DNA from: Glandiceps talaboti
Taxonomy: Eukaryota > Hemichordata > Enteropneusta > Spengelidae
DNA length: 64,000 nt
Direction of reading: 5' to 3'
NCBI RefSeq assembly: GCF_964340395.1
Contig: NC_135554.1
Span: 25,510,592-25,574,591, forward strand
This document shows positions 23,335 to 35,300 of the stretch, in pieces. Position numbers and translations under genes: made by a program. Position 1 is the first letter of the stretch. The number at the start of each line of letters is the position of its first letter. The notes beneath the pieces were generated by a model, which was not told the origin of the DNA, made no database searches, and saw nothing but the letters and a program-made list of their open reading frames with translations.

Positions 23335-26300
23335 AACCATCATCTCGTGCATGTTCACGCGATAATATACGAGATGTTTTGCGCCACCAACGGACACCAA
23401 GTTCTGATGATAAGGGGAAGGGGAGAACCATTTGATTTCTGGGGGGGGGGGGTATGGAGGAAGTAGGTATGGGAGCAAATTTTTTTTTCCAGTCAGTGAC
23501 AGCAATTTTTTTTTCTACTGTCAGTCCTGCATCAATTTTTTTTTTCAAATGGAGTAGCAGTGCAAATTTTTTTTTTAATTAGTCATTAAGTTTGTAATGC
23601 GTTGTTCATACCTATACCACGTCACAATGGTTCACAACTGTACCTCTAAAGTTGTGTGCAAGTAGAAGAATTAGCAATTAGCATGAAAGACGTCTTTCTA
23701 CGTTAAATTACAACTTTAAATTATAGAACAGTTCCAAAATCAACTCTGATCAGTACTAAACCTGCTTTTCTTTGAATCAGTCAATTCCTCTAAGTTCTCA
23801 GGGAAGATATTATTTTTTGTATTTCGTTATATTTGTTGTTCCTCAATTTTCGTTGTCAACTTGAGAAAGATTTATTTGTACATCTTTATAAGAGATTTAT
23901 ATTGAAAGAAAAATATATTGATTTTAACACTAGTTTATTGACTCCTGTCTTGTTTTTTTAAATTGTCTTAATTTACAGAAGCCAAATAGTCCCCTTCAGA
24001 TATTGACTGTGTCATTGAGATATTGCAACAAAATCCTGCAATATGTTTTCTTGGGTCAGAAAAGGAAAGGAAAACTTTGTGTGCACTTGGGTTTAAAGCA
24101 AGGCTATATAGTGCATGCTTTAATGATAAGTGCTGGAAAAAAACAGTAAGACCGTTATCTCTGTCATGGTATATAGCCAGTGAGACCCTGTTATCTCTAT
24201 CATGGTATATAGCCAGTAAAACCCGGCTATCTCTATCATGGTATATAGCCAGTAAGACCCTGTTATCTCTATCATGGTATATAGCCAGTAAGACCCTGTT
24301 ATCTCTATCATGGTATATAGCCAGTAAGACCCTATTACCTCTGTCATGGTATATAGCCAGTAAGACCCTGTTATCTCTATCATGGTATATAGCCAGTAAG
24401 ACCGTTATCTCTGTCATGGTATATAGCCAGTGAGACCCTGTTATCTCTATCATGGTATATAGCCAGTAAAACCCGGCTATCTCTATCATGGTATATAGCC
24501 AGTAAGACCCTGTTATCTCTATCATGGTATATAGCCAGTAAGACCGTTATCTCTGTCATGGTATATAGCCAGGAAGACCCTGTTATCTCTATCATGGTAT
24601 ATAGCCAGTAAGACCCTGTTATCTCTATCATGGTATATATCCAGTAAGACCCTATTACCTCTGTCATGGTATATAGCCAGTAAGACCCTGTTATCTCTAT
24701 CATGGTATATAGCCAGTAAGACCCTGTTATCTCTGTCATGGTATAGAGCCAGTAAGACCCTGCTATCTCTATCATATCGTATAGAGCCAGTAACACCCTA
24801 TTATCTCTATCATGGTATATAGCCAGCAAGACCCTGTTGTGTCTGTCATGGTATATAGCCAGCAAGACCATGTTATCTCTATCATATCGTATAGAGCCAG
24901 TAAGACCCTATTATCTCTGTCATGGTATATAGCCAGTAAGACCCTGTGATCTCTATCATGGTATATAGCCAGTAAGACCCTGTTATCTCTATCATGGTAT
25001 ATAGCCAGCAAGACCCTGTTATCTCTATCATGGTATATAGCCAGTAAGACCCTGTTATCTATATCATGGTATATAGCCAGTAAGACCCTGTTATCTCTAT
25101 CATATGGTATATAGCCAGTAAGACCCTGTTATCTCTATCATGGTATATAGCCAGCAAGACCCTGTTATCTCTATCATGGTATATAGCCAGCAAGACCCTG
25201 TTATCTCTATCATGGTATATAGCCAGCAAGACCCTGTTATCTCTATCATGGTATATAGCCAGTAAGACCCTGTTATCTCTATCATGGTATATAGCCAGTA
25301 AGACCGTTATCTCTGTCATGGTATATAGCCAGTGAGACCCTGTTATCTCTATCATGGTATATAGCCAGTAAGACCCCATTACCTCTGTCATGGTATATAG
25401 CCAGTAACACCCTATTATCTATATCATGGTATATAGCCAGTAACACCCTGTTACCTCTATCATGGTTACATTGGTATAGCCAGCAAGATCATGTTATCTC
25501 TATCATGGTATATAGCCAGCAAGACCCTGTTATCTCTATCATATCGTATAGAGCCAGTAAGACCCTGTATGTTATCTCTATCATGGTATATAGCCAGTAA
25601 GACCCTATTATCTCTATCATGGTTACAAGACTCTGTTATCTATAGTACATATACTTGCTATGAGGGCACTAGTAGATGTCTATTACCCTGAGGGCAGTTG
25701 AAAAGATTATTTCCCAAGGCTGAAAAAAAGATTTGCTACTTAACAACACAAGGGGTACAATTCGTTTCAGAATTGATTACAAAATTTTACTGTTGACATA
25801 TGAAGCTCTTCATGGTGTAACTCCAGAGTACATGTGTCATCTTCTCCAGCCATACACACTGTGTCGCACTCAACCATTCTACAAACAAGAATCTGCTTGC
25901 AACAACAAATTACAGACAAGTCACCTATGCCTATGGGGGGTCATTCATTCTCATATGTAGCCCCGGAACTATGGAACACTTTGCCACTTTACATTCACCA
26001 AGCCTCCAGCCTGGATTGTTTCAAAACAAAACTGAAGACTATTTGTTCACCAAAGCATATGGTGTTCTTTAGGCATTCAGAGCTACTGAACAGAACAATG
26101 CTCTGGAATTCGACACTATAGAAATTTGATTGATATCTACTTGTGCCCAAATAGGACCAGGCAATACGTGTTTTTATAATGCATCACATTCTGAAACACA
26201 CAATTCTTTCCAGTCAAATAACGTCCCTGATAAGACGTCCATGTTACACGATTATTGCCCTTGGGAAAAGAGAATGTGACTAGTGCTGCATTATGCAAAT

Positions 26301-28534
26301 TGAGGTCACTTAAGGGCCCACCTTCATGACATGAGTAGAGATTCCATTTTACTACAGAAACTCTCCGAAAGTTTCACCCCATGGCCATCTGTACGACGAA
26401 CTGAGTATAATCCTTTTACATGTATTTCTTTTTGTTCTATAAGTCAATACTGCTTTTAAAATGAAATCCATGTATGTATGTACCATTTGATTTTACACTG
26501 GAATATATTCTCATTATTACATGTACATGTATTTTTCTTATGTAAGCTGTGAATCCACATCATATTCCCATTGTAAACGTTTTATGTTTGTGCGAGTTAC
26601 TATCGTATCATGGTTTATATATTTGATTTGTCAGCTAGGTAAACACTCTCAATCAACCTCTCACCTCCCTAATACCAAATTCACAATCCAAACTGAAGAT
26701 ATTTTGATGCAAAGGACTGAGGGATTATTTGTAGTCTGGGTGAACAAATACTAGATTATTTGTAGTTGTGGTAAAACCTAATTTGGGATGATTGGAAGGA
26801 TAGCCTGTCCTACTGTAAGGGACTGGGTAACCAAGACTAGATCATTTGTAGGAATAGAAACAAGTCATTGAAAATGACATAGTCCCCGCTATGATTGGGT
26901 TTTAAGGAACTGGCAGTTTATGTTGCCATTTTCAAACCTGGTTAATGTTGTTTGGCCTCATATGGTTGTTTTTGATATCACTACTCTGTTCACACATGTC
27001 TGAGTTATGGCAACGAGTTATCACGACGAAAATGGATATGCACATGTATGTCATAGAACACTGTGCTAATACCAACTTTGAATGAGATCTGTTCAAGCAT
27101 GTCTGAGTTATGGGTTTGGACATGGAAAATTCGCAAACAAAATGGCTGCCAGGTGGCCATATTGGATCGCATCATAAAACAAATTGACGTGCACGTGTAT
27201 TCCATAGTATGTTGCCCCTGTACCAAGTTTGAAAAAAAATCGGTCCAGGAATCTCCAAGAAACGGCTCTGGATGGATGGACGGACGGACGGATGGAACCC
27301 AATCCATAAGTCCCCATCCGGACTTCGTCCGGCAGGGACTAACAAAGATAGCTTCTTTACAGCAGTGGGTGATTCAAGTTTATCAACAGCATGACACCAC
27401 ACTTCCCATACTACAGCATTCAAAATTGCAGGTTTCTAAATTCCATGCTGGAGCTCATTGGTAAGAGGGTGAGAAAATAATGGTAGGCTACAAGATTGTA
27501 AGGTCATGAACACAACAACTTTTAATGACCGAATTTCTTAAAACTTTGGCAGGTGTTTACATAAAAGTGGCAGAGTTCTCTGAGGACTGAAAAATGCCAA
27601 ATAAGACGCCGTATAAACTGTATAAACATGTCTCTTAAAAACAGGAAGTTTTCTAACTACAACAAATTATTAAAGCAGATATTTGTATCTACAGCTACAC
27701 ACCTCTTCTTTGATAAAAATATCTTTTAGTTGAAGATTTTTTGTCTTTGTGAAATTACAAGGACAGCAAGTTCTTGCATTCAAAGATTTTCAACTTTTTT
27801 GTCTTCAATGTGTCACCATGTCTCAATAGATTGCATATTAACTTTGTTGAAAGAATCTTACTATTATATTACAAGAGACATAAATTAGTATTCTATTTTT
27901 GTATAATAAATAGTGAACTGCTAAACCTGTATATTACAGTCTATTCATTTTGCCCCCAAATTTTTTAGAACTTTAAATTTTTTTTTTTGATGAAAACTTT
28001 TTCTTTGAATGAAAACATATTCTGAATAGGCTTATTTTATTGTACATGTACAGCCTCACTACATAGTGGTTTTTCTTTAATTTTGTGTAAATTAACAGCA
28101 TATTGGGGAAAAGGCAGTATGAAAAAACAAATTTTGCTGGATGCTGTCTGTGTGCACAATGTCTATGTACAGCATTAGGTCCTTAAACTGAATGAAAACT
28201 GTACAGATAATTGAATGCTGTATATCAGCTAAAAGAGGCGTACTTCATGACATAGTTCCATTATCTCTTCAAGCTTGAATAAAACATCCCAGCAGCAAAA
28301 CAAGTACTGATGCCATTGTGTATTATGCAGGGTGATGTAATCAGCACATTGTTCAGACTGGCCAAGACAATACCAGTCCCTGATGAAGTAGTAAATAGAG
28401 ATCTTCATACAGAAGCATCCCTACTTCTAGGAATGTATTTTGTGAGCAGAGAAAGAATCCTGTATCATGGTTTGTGGAAACAAATGCTTTGTGTTTGGAC
28501 CACACACAGAGTCCAACTGAATGTGGATTGTTGA
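23328..28534 (+). CDS. Unrecognised plus-strand gene candidate, divergent from YTHDC1
   Basis: I do not recognise the product. Three exons on the plus strand join in phase 0 into one open frame of 142 codons. Exon 23990-24145 (52 codons) has DIDCVIEILQQNPAICF and ends at donor ACA|GTAAGA. Exon 27363-27431 (23 codons) has WVIQVYQQHDTTLPILQ and ends CAG|GTTTCT. Exon 28331-28534 has GDVISTLFRLAKTIPVPDE and ends in TGA. The amino-acid composition looks like an alpha-helical protein. A possible first exon is the 35-codon frame at 23,328-23,435 (MAEPSSRACSRDNIRDVLR...), but I cannot find a convincing donor joining it in phase, so the N-terminus is unresolved. The intron 24,146-27,362 holds the 36-bp minisatellite, a LINE remnant and a dispersed repeat. 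The last exon lies within 0.7 kb of the NIPBL stop, tail to tail. Confidence 0.45.
23440..23575. repeat. Poly-G run followed by T-tract repeats
   Basis: A run of 12-13 G, then three or four blocks ending in caaattttttttt spaced about 35-50 bp, with cagtcagtgacagc and ctgtcagtcctgc between them. It lies immediately downstream of the candidate divergent first exon. Confidence 0.7.
24144..25640. repeat. 36-bp minisatellite, about 40 copies, starting at a splice donor
   Basis: The unit is ccagtaagaccctgtt plus atctctatcatggtatatag. The first unit is continuous with the exon-intron border of the plus-strand candidate gene (ACA|GTAAGA at 24,145/24,146). Variants include 33-bp units lacking ccc, tatcgtatagagcc, and cagcaaga or cagtaaca in place of cagtaaga. 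The last 200 bp are degenerate. The period is a multiple of three, so long spurious frames run through it on both strands. Confidence 0.95.
25742..26120 (+). pseudogene. LINE (CR1/L2-like) reverse-transcriptase C-terminal remnant
   Basis: Two overlapping frames together show the typical end of a non-LTR retrotransposon ORF2: DYKILLLTYEALHGVTPEYM, then after a frameshift FSYVAPELWNTLPLYI and SSLDCFKTKLKT. The frameshift near 25,920 and the missing 5' part show it is dead. It sits at the end of the 36-bp array in the intron of the plus-strand candidate gene. Confidence 0.85.
26150..26310. repeat. Small foldback/MITE-like remnant
   Basis: The sequence ataatgca-tcacattct pairs with agaatgtgactagtgc-tgcattat about 90 bp on. 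The phrase ccaggcaatacgtgttttt is shared with 62,425-62,445, so this belongs to a dispersed family. Confidence 0.5.
26930..27345. repeat. Dispersed repeat with GGATGGACGGACGG tail
   Basis: Contains an internal duplication around catgtctgagttatgg (26,995 and 27,100), then atcggtccaggaatctcc, ggatggatggacgg and a short hairpin tccggacttcgtccgg. This kind of sequence is a common interspersed repeat in marine invertebrate genomes (from memory). It abuts the acceptor of the exon at 27,363. Confidence 0.6.
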
Positions 28535-29216
28535 AGAGTCATCATCTCTCCCCTATTTTGTCAACAGTTGAGCTGAACAGCTGTACCACAAGCTTGAAGT
28601 CTATCAACTGCTACACAATATCCACACTACAGTAGTTTATTTATTCCACATTCCATGGCAATTCCACTGCTTACACTCTGAAGTCTGGATCACTTGAGTC
28701 ACTATCATCAGTGATATCCAGGGAGAAGTGAGGACAAAGTTAAGGAAATCTAACAATGAATTGTTGAATGGTCTGAGAAGGGACGAAATGATTATTTACA
28801 AAAATAGTACTTGACTGTGTAAAAAGTGCCACAATGTAATAATGAACCTTTTATAGATGAACAATTACAGTATGAGAATTTATCTTAAATTTTTTTTTTT
28901 TTTAAGTTAAAAGGAAAACAACAAAATTGACACAAACCTTGTTTTATATATCATATATTTGTCTATATGACCAGATTAGCAAACATTAGATTTGGTGAGA
29001 AATTCTTTCACTTTACTTCTATCTTTCTTTGCCTCTTACCATAATTGGACAATTTGTTCTACTTGTAACATGTATAATTTTGACCTTGTAAATGTAAATT
29101 ACGTAAATCTTAATATTACCGATATTCATAATTCAAAGTTATGCAATATAAGTTGTGGGGGCCAATTCTCATAATAATATTCCTACGAGTTTCTATCTAT
29201 TCATTTTTTATTGTTA

Positions 29217-29336
29217 TTATTTTATGTTTCTAGTAGCAATACATTCAAAAGAACAAAAGGATATTCTCTTTCTCTTCTTTTGTTTTGGTTTTCTCCGTCT
29301 TGCCTTTGGTTTAGGTTTCGCTCTATGTTTGACACC
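29217..29336 (-). other. NIPBL: NIPBL terminal coding exon with a lineage-specific basic tail
   Basis: Encodes 39 residues and a TAA stop. The first 25 or so are almost all Lys/Arg/Pro, looking like a nuclear-localisation or nucleic-acid-binding tail. The acceptor is tttctttcattgcag and the phase is 0 from the preceding exon. The vertebrate long isoform continues with a conserved ICCPKYKDRP/VQWMAG segment that I do not find here. An AATAAA lies only 5 nt past the stop (minus strand, 29,207-29,212); a stronger AATAAATAAA sits at 28,636-28,645, giving a 3' UTR of about 0.6 kb if that one is used. Confidence 0.75.
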
Positions 29337-32300
29337 CTGCAATGAAAGAAAACGACATCATTTAGTGGTAAACTGACTGTTCCATTTTTTAGATATTTTT
29401 TCAAAACACCAAATATAGTTAATACAGCACCCATACAGCAACAGAAGATTATGGAATAGAAATTGACACTTCACAAGTTAAGATTTTTTGGAGGACATAT
29501 GAAATTGAAATAACAGTTAGCAACATTCCCTATACATCTGCAATGAATCTTTAGCATGCATTCTGTTCTTCTTTCACTCGCACCGCACATGGCTGTGTTT
29601 TGTAATTATTATTATAAACAGTACTTATAATACTTCAGAATTTATTTCCTAGTGATTTTACTTACTGGTAAAGGTATAAGAGCAGCTTCTGAACCCACAC
29701 TTGTTTCTATATTGCCACTGGCTGGAGTTGGAGGCATCAAACCACCATCAGTAGACTCCACATCATCTCGTCCAGTAATACTAACATCTTCCTTGCCTGT
29801 GTTACTGGCATCTTCTTTACCTGCCTCTTCTTTGGTTTCATTCACCCCTTCTTTACTGTCATTGACATGAGTCTGTTCTCCCCCACCATGTTCTTTCATG
29901 TCATGTCTCTCCAACACCACTGACACTTCTCTTGTGATTAGTTTAGAATTGGCAGCTTCTTGTCCTTGCCTGGGGGTTGTTTGTCCTGTTTGTCCTGCTT
30001 CTTCTATTTCATCATCTTCTGCTGGGTCTAAGACTTCCATCAGTTGTTTGAACTGTAACAGTGGGGAAATGACAAACTACATATTCAGCACAAGCATAGA
30101 TCACGCTGATATTTGGAATCTTTTTTTTTGTTTTGTTCTAGTGTCGTTTTACTCTATCATGGGTACTCCCTGAATTTCACCTCCAATTTTGTGTTCAAGA
30201 TTCGAGGATGTAAATTACCCCCCCCCCCCCCCCCCCCTTCAACTTTGGATAAGGTTCTCTGATATACTTGAGAATAGTAAGTTCAATGGATATACACAAA
30301 ACACATACAATGAACAAATGAATACTACTTACATCTAAGTACTCATTGACGATATCTTTCTTGGCCTGATCTGAAAGGGGCGCTGATGGAATACCAACAC
30401 ACAAGTACTGAAGAGCTCTTGCTGGCTCAAATTTCACACCTTGCTTCCTGTTCAAAGCCTTATCATACACTTTCGCTGATTCTGTTGGCGAGTACCTATG
30501 TATTGTGCTGAAGATGACACAAAATACAAAATCGTTATTACACTTGACAAGCATGTTTACATGTAAAAGTAACAGATAAGTGCTCATCTTTTGATTCCAC
30601 ATTTCTATAAGCAGTAAAATAGCAGTGTGAGGCTTTGAATGTTAGCATTCACAGCCTGGAATCAGTGAAATTTCACCTGAAGAATCAGAGCAGAATCCTC
30701 GTAACGTTATTATTCAACATATGGTATGTGCATGATTACATGTATTGTCTCAGAACAGGAACTTGTTTGGTACACTATATTTCAATTTAGCAAAGGTTTT
30801 GTTTGAAGTGGCAATGTTCACTTAGGTCAGAATCGTCTAAGAATACCTTACAGCCGAAAACCTTTCATAAATTTGGAATTCACTTGTCACTTCTGGCAAG
30901 TGAAAAATGTATTGGCTCCTGTCCAAAACTGTGTTAAAAAGACAACCACTGATGTGTTTTAAGACTGACTGTGTGTAGCAAGTACACAATAAAGGCTTGC
31001 AAATAAATGTACACATACCTGTCCCTGAAACCATACATATCTTTGAGATGTTGTTTGAGAACGAGTAGTACCATACATGCTTGAGATGCTGCACAGCAGT
31101 CTAGTAGTGCAGATGGATCTTCAGGTATTCTAGCTGTACATCAGAAAATACAAAACAATGTAATCTTTAGCAACAATGTACTGTCTTCAAACAACTTCCT
31201 AATATACGAAATTATTGAACTGATATGACCTTTACTGTAGGATATAATAAATCATCTTTTCTATAATTCATTCAACCTTCACATGACTCCTCTCTCTCCT
31301 TTTCTACAAATTGTCTGAGAACAGTTTTTTTGCTTCTAAATTTGTGATATCCACATTTTCATCACTTTTGATGCTAGAAATAAGTCAATGCACTCATTAT
31401 CATCACATAATCTGGCAACACATTTTTAATGTTATGAAAGTGACATCATGTGTTTCATCTTACACAAGTAATGCAGTTACAATTTGCCAACTTTTTCGAC
31501 AGCCAGAAAAAATTTTGCCTCAAAAAATATAGGTTAGTCTTATTACCACTGTTAAAAACCTATTTACACATTGATAATTCATATCTTTCCTTTTGAACTC
31601 AATACTGTAATTCTTCGTCATATGTTATTAAATGGATGAAATTATACAAGGTGTTGGCTTTTTTACTTATACTATTGTACTCACACATTAGTATTTCCAC
31701 ATCTTCTTCATCCTCGTCTTCAAGCCTTATAACTGGGGGTGGTGGCGGCGGCAGAGGCTCCGGTGATTGATCCTCCCCACTGCTGGCCCTTGATGGAGGT
31801 CTACTGGAAGAACCATTGGTTGTAGGAGCTGTTGTATGTTCAGGTTGAATCTCTGCTTTGAATAAACACTACAGCAACAAAATAAAATACATAAGGTATT
31901 AATCAATGATCACCTACAGGATTCTGTATATAATATAACAAGAAATCACTTTGTATTCTAACTTTATAAGTGAATAAAGTACTTGAGATCTTGCTTTATA
32001 GCCATACAAATGATTATAACATGGACTTTGAGTTTGCTGCAAAGGAAATGTCTAAATGTGGCAGATAAGTTTTACAACCCACTGGCAGGGTAGAAAGTCT
32101 TTAAATTTCAATCATGTTACTTTGACCAAGCACAAGCAGTAAAAATCTTCCCTTACTTGGTTCTAGATTCCAAAATATACTCCATTGGAAGATGATACAT
32201 TAGAAGGCATCTTACCTCTTTAAAAGACTGGAGCAAGTTGGCACCAGACACAGAAACTATTATTTCAATATGATGCATAATAAATAGAGGTTCATCTTGT

Positions 32301-35300
32301 ACAAGGTAAGGGAAATAGGCAAGATTATCAGCCACATACACCAGTAAACTGAGTTCATTTTTCTGTAAGAAAAACAAGAAAAATATACACGTATCAACCT
32401 TGTTACGAAAAGGAAAATTGTCAAGGTTATCACCCACAAAAATAAGTAATTGGAGATAATTTTCCTGTAAGAGAAACATGGAAACACATGCCTGTCAACA
32501 ATTTGTCATTTGAGTTCATTTTTTCGTATGACATACAATGAGAAAAAGTGTCTATCCAACAATTTGTCATGAACAGCACACAGACAATTAAATCTCCTCT
32601 CCATAAATGGCTTCTGTAAGAATTTTAGAAACATTCTTGTAGAGAATCCAACTTCCTGGAATGTAAATGCACTCTATATCATAGTATTCATGCAATTTTT
32701 GTTTGAAATTTATATAGAGTAATAAAACTGCATACTAATTTATTGATAACTTACCGACTGTTCGTCATATAAATTTAGAAGATTCAACAAGAGTGCTCTT
32801 CTATGTTGCCTGTTGGAACGGATCAAGGTGTATAGATGTGAACATAAACTACCAAAGCTTTCTCCTTCACGCTGCCCCCTCACAAGCACTTGACCTTCTG
32901 ATTCTGTAGCTACGGTTTTCTGAAGACGGAAGGACATCTTGATACCAGCAAGAGCCTTCATCTGTCAGTGTGAATGATAACAGTTGTCATAAGACAATCT
33001 AAGTAAATGGAGCCACTATACACACCAATTTATATACAGTAAATGCTGACATCAGGGTAGACTGGCATCAGTCCATTGAGAGATTTTTCTCTCTCTCATA
33101 TTCCAATGGTTTAAGTTTGTTATTCATTTTTAGTTCTGTACAGGAAAATATCCCAGATTTTTTTTTTTTTGTCCCAGGTTACTAGTAGTCTCTTAGGCAT
33201 TCACCTGACTCTCTGCAATCACTCACTTAGATCACTATTTCACACAAAAGAACACATCTGTGTTTATAAATGTTTACATAAAGAGTGAAAAAAGAACAAA
33301 TTTAACATCTGGGTTCTTCCAGGCCTTTGCAGAGTAGTGGGTTCTAACATCATGATAATATATCTTGCAACCATTCAAGACTCACATACTATGCTATTTT
33401 CCAATGACACTGCCATGTTTTTGAAGTGGAAAGGATAAAATGAACTTTCCCTCATTCATTCAATCATGTCTGGAAGTTCTGGACAATCAACATTTAGATA
33501 CTTCATATTATCTGCATTAATCACTCATATACTCATATTTCGTTTCAGCACAAGCAAACATGTTATGCACATGTGAAGTGAAATACATTTATCAACTTAC
33601 ATGAATAAAGCCAGGGTACTTGCTGTCAATCTCTGAGAGTTGCTGGTCAGCTTTGACGCAGATATTATGTTCATGGTAATCTGTACCAATGGCAACTAGG
33701 TACGGCACACACTGAAATTTCAAGAAACCAACTGTTGGTTAACTTTACAAACGTATGAAGAGCACTTGAACTCTTACTTCTAGTAAGTCAAGATGGTATG
33801 ACATCTAAAGTGAAATTCAATACATCCGGACTTGGGAAAGTCACTCTGAATTAGACTGCATGTCAGCAAGCATGACTCATAGCCTATTGTCTTGCAGTGT
33901 GCACTACCTGAGGTGAGAGCTAGACAACCTCCAGCTGGCACGTCTGTGGAAAAGAACTAGCAAGTCAACACTTCAGCCAAGGTTTACTTAACCCAATCAA
34001 CACTCTGTTAGATGTATTCCCATGACTATACTTGACTTCAAGTCTTATCTAATAATGAAATTTCAGGACAAGGTTCAGAGGAGACATAATCTTACCTGTA
34101 CTGGATGAACTAATCCTTGTCTAAGGATAAGGTGAACTACTTGTAAGGCACACATTCTGACTGAAGATTGTGTATGGAAGAATTCCTCCATTATTTGTTT
34201 TATAAAGATCTGCATAACGGAACTACTCATCCTGTCAATCAAACACAGTTTGAAAATGATAAATAACACAATACAGAACAGGAAATAGAACCTTAGTCAT
34301 GTGTCATCAAGTACCCACGTCAGTGTTACATTGACCATACCTACAGAGTAAATACCTCTAAGGCAATATAAACTGGTAGCAAGGTCTCGTCAAAGTCATA
34401 TCTAAAACATCTTCATTAATTTGGGAAGTTCCTTTGATAACCCTTGCATGCACAAAATAAGGCACTTTGACCATAATTACTGGGAGAGGATAAAACTTTA
34501 GACAAGTATTGCATCAACTGGACTTACCCTGAGTGAATGTCCCCCAATTCCTTCAAATCTTCCTGTTGTCGAACTTTTTTCCCTGCAAGAATTAAAAGAA
34601 ACAAGTTGCCGTGAAAATGAGCAAATATCCAAAAACCCTGTATTCACACTGTATTAATTTATGTCTGCTTACCACTTCATTTAGAAGGACCTCATTTTAT
34701 ACATTTAGACATAAAAAAAAATACTTCAAAATAAAGACATTTACTTACATTCTGCATCAGCTTTCCTCATTCTTTCTTCTTCCTCTGTGAGATATGTGGT
34801 TAGATTTCTTAGCACCTATGAAGGAAGAAATTCATATATAAAGACTTTTCTATGTTTCATACTTTGAGACTAATAGGTTATGGTAGTCTGTAAGATACGG
34901 TGTGTTGTGCCACACCTATCAGCCAGCATCCAAATAGACTTGGGCAGATCATGGCTGAACAACACAATGTATCTTACAGTTTGAAGTTATGGCCGATTGG
35001 CAAACTTTCATGTCATTTACTGCTCTATAACGAGTAGTTTACCTGAATTTTGAGTTTGACTGATGCGTCTGGCTCATTGAGAGCATTATTGTAGAGCTCT
35101 TTGATTCTCCTGCCCAGCATACATTCTGAGTAGGTAACACAGAAGAATCCAAGACCTTGTAGAGCCTTCAACTGGATTTCTTCATCTTCATGGGCAACAA
35201 AGAAGAGAATGACATCGAGTACACGGTCCTTCACAGAGACCTGTCGGCAAAATTACAGATTTGTGTTCATTATAACATTTTATACTGTAAAGAATGACTT

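Noticed and set aside
23968-25391. Long frames on both strands with 12-residue repeats (for example MIEITGSYWLYT)
   Set aside because: They are produced by the 36-bp minisatellite, whose period is a multiple of three; no splice or conservation support.
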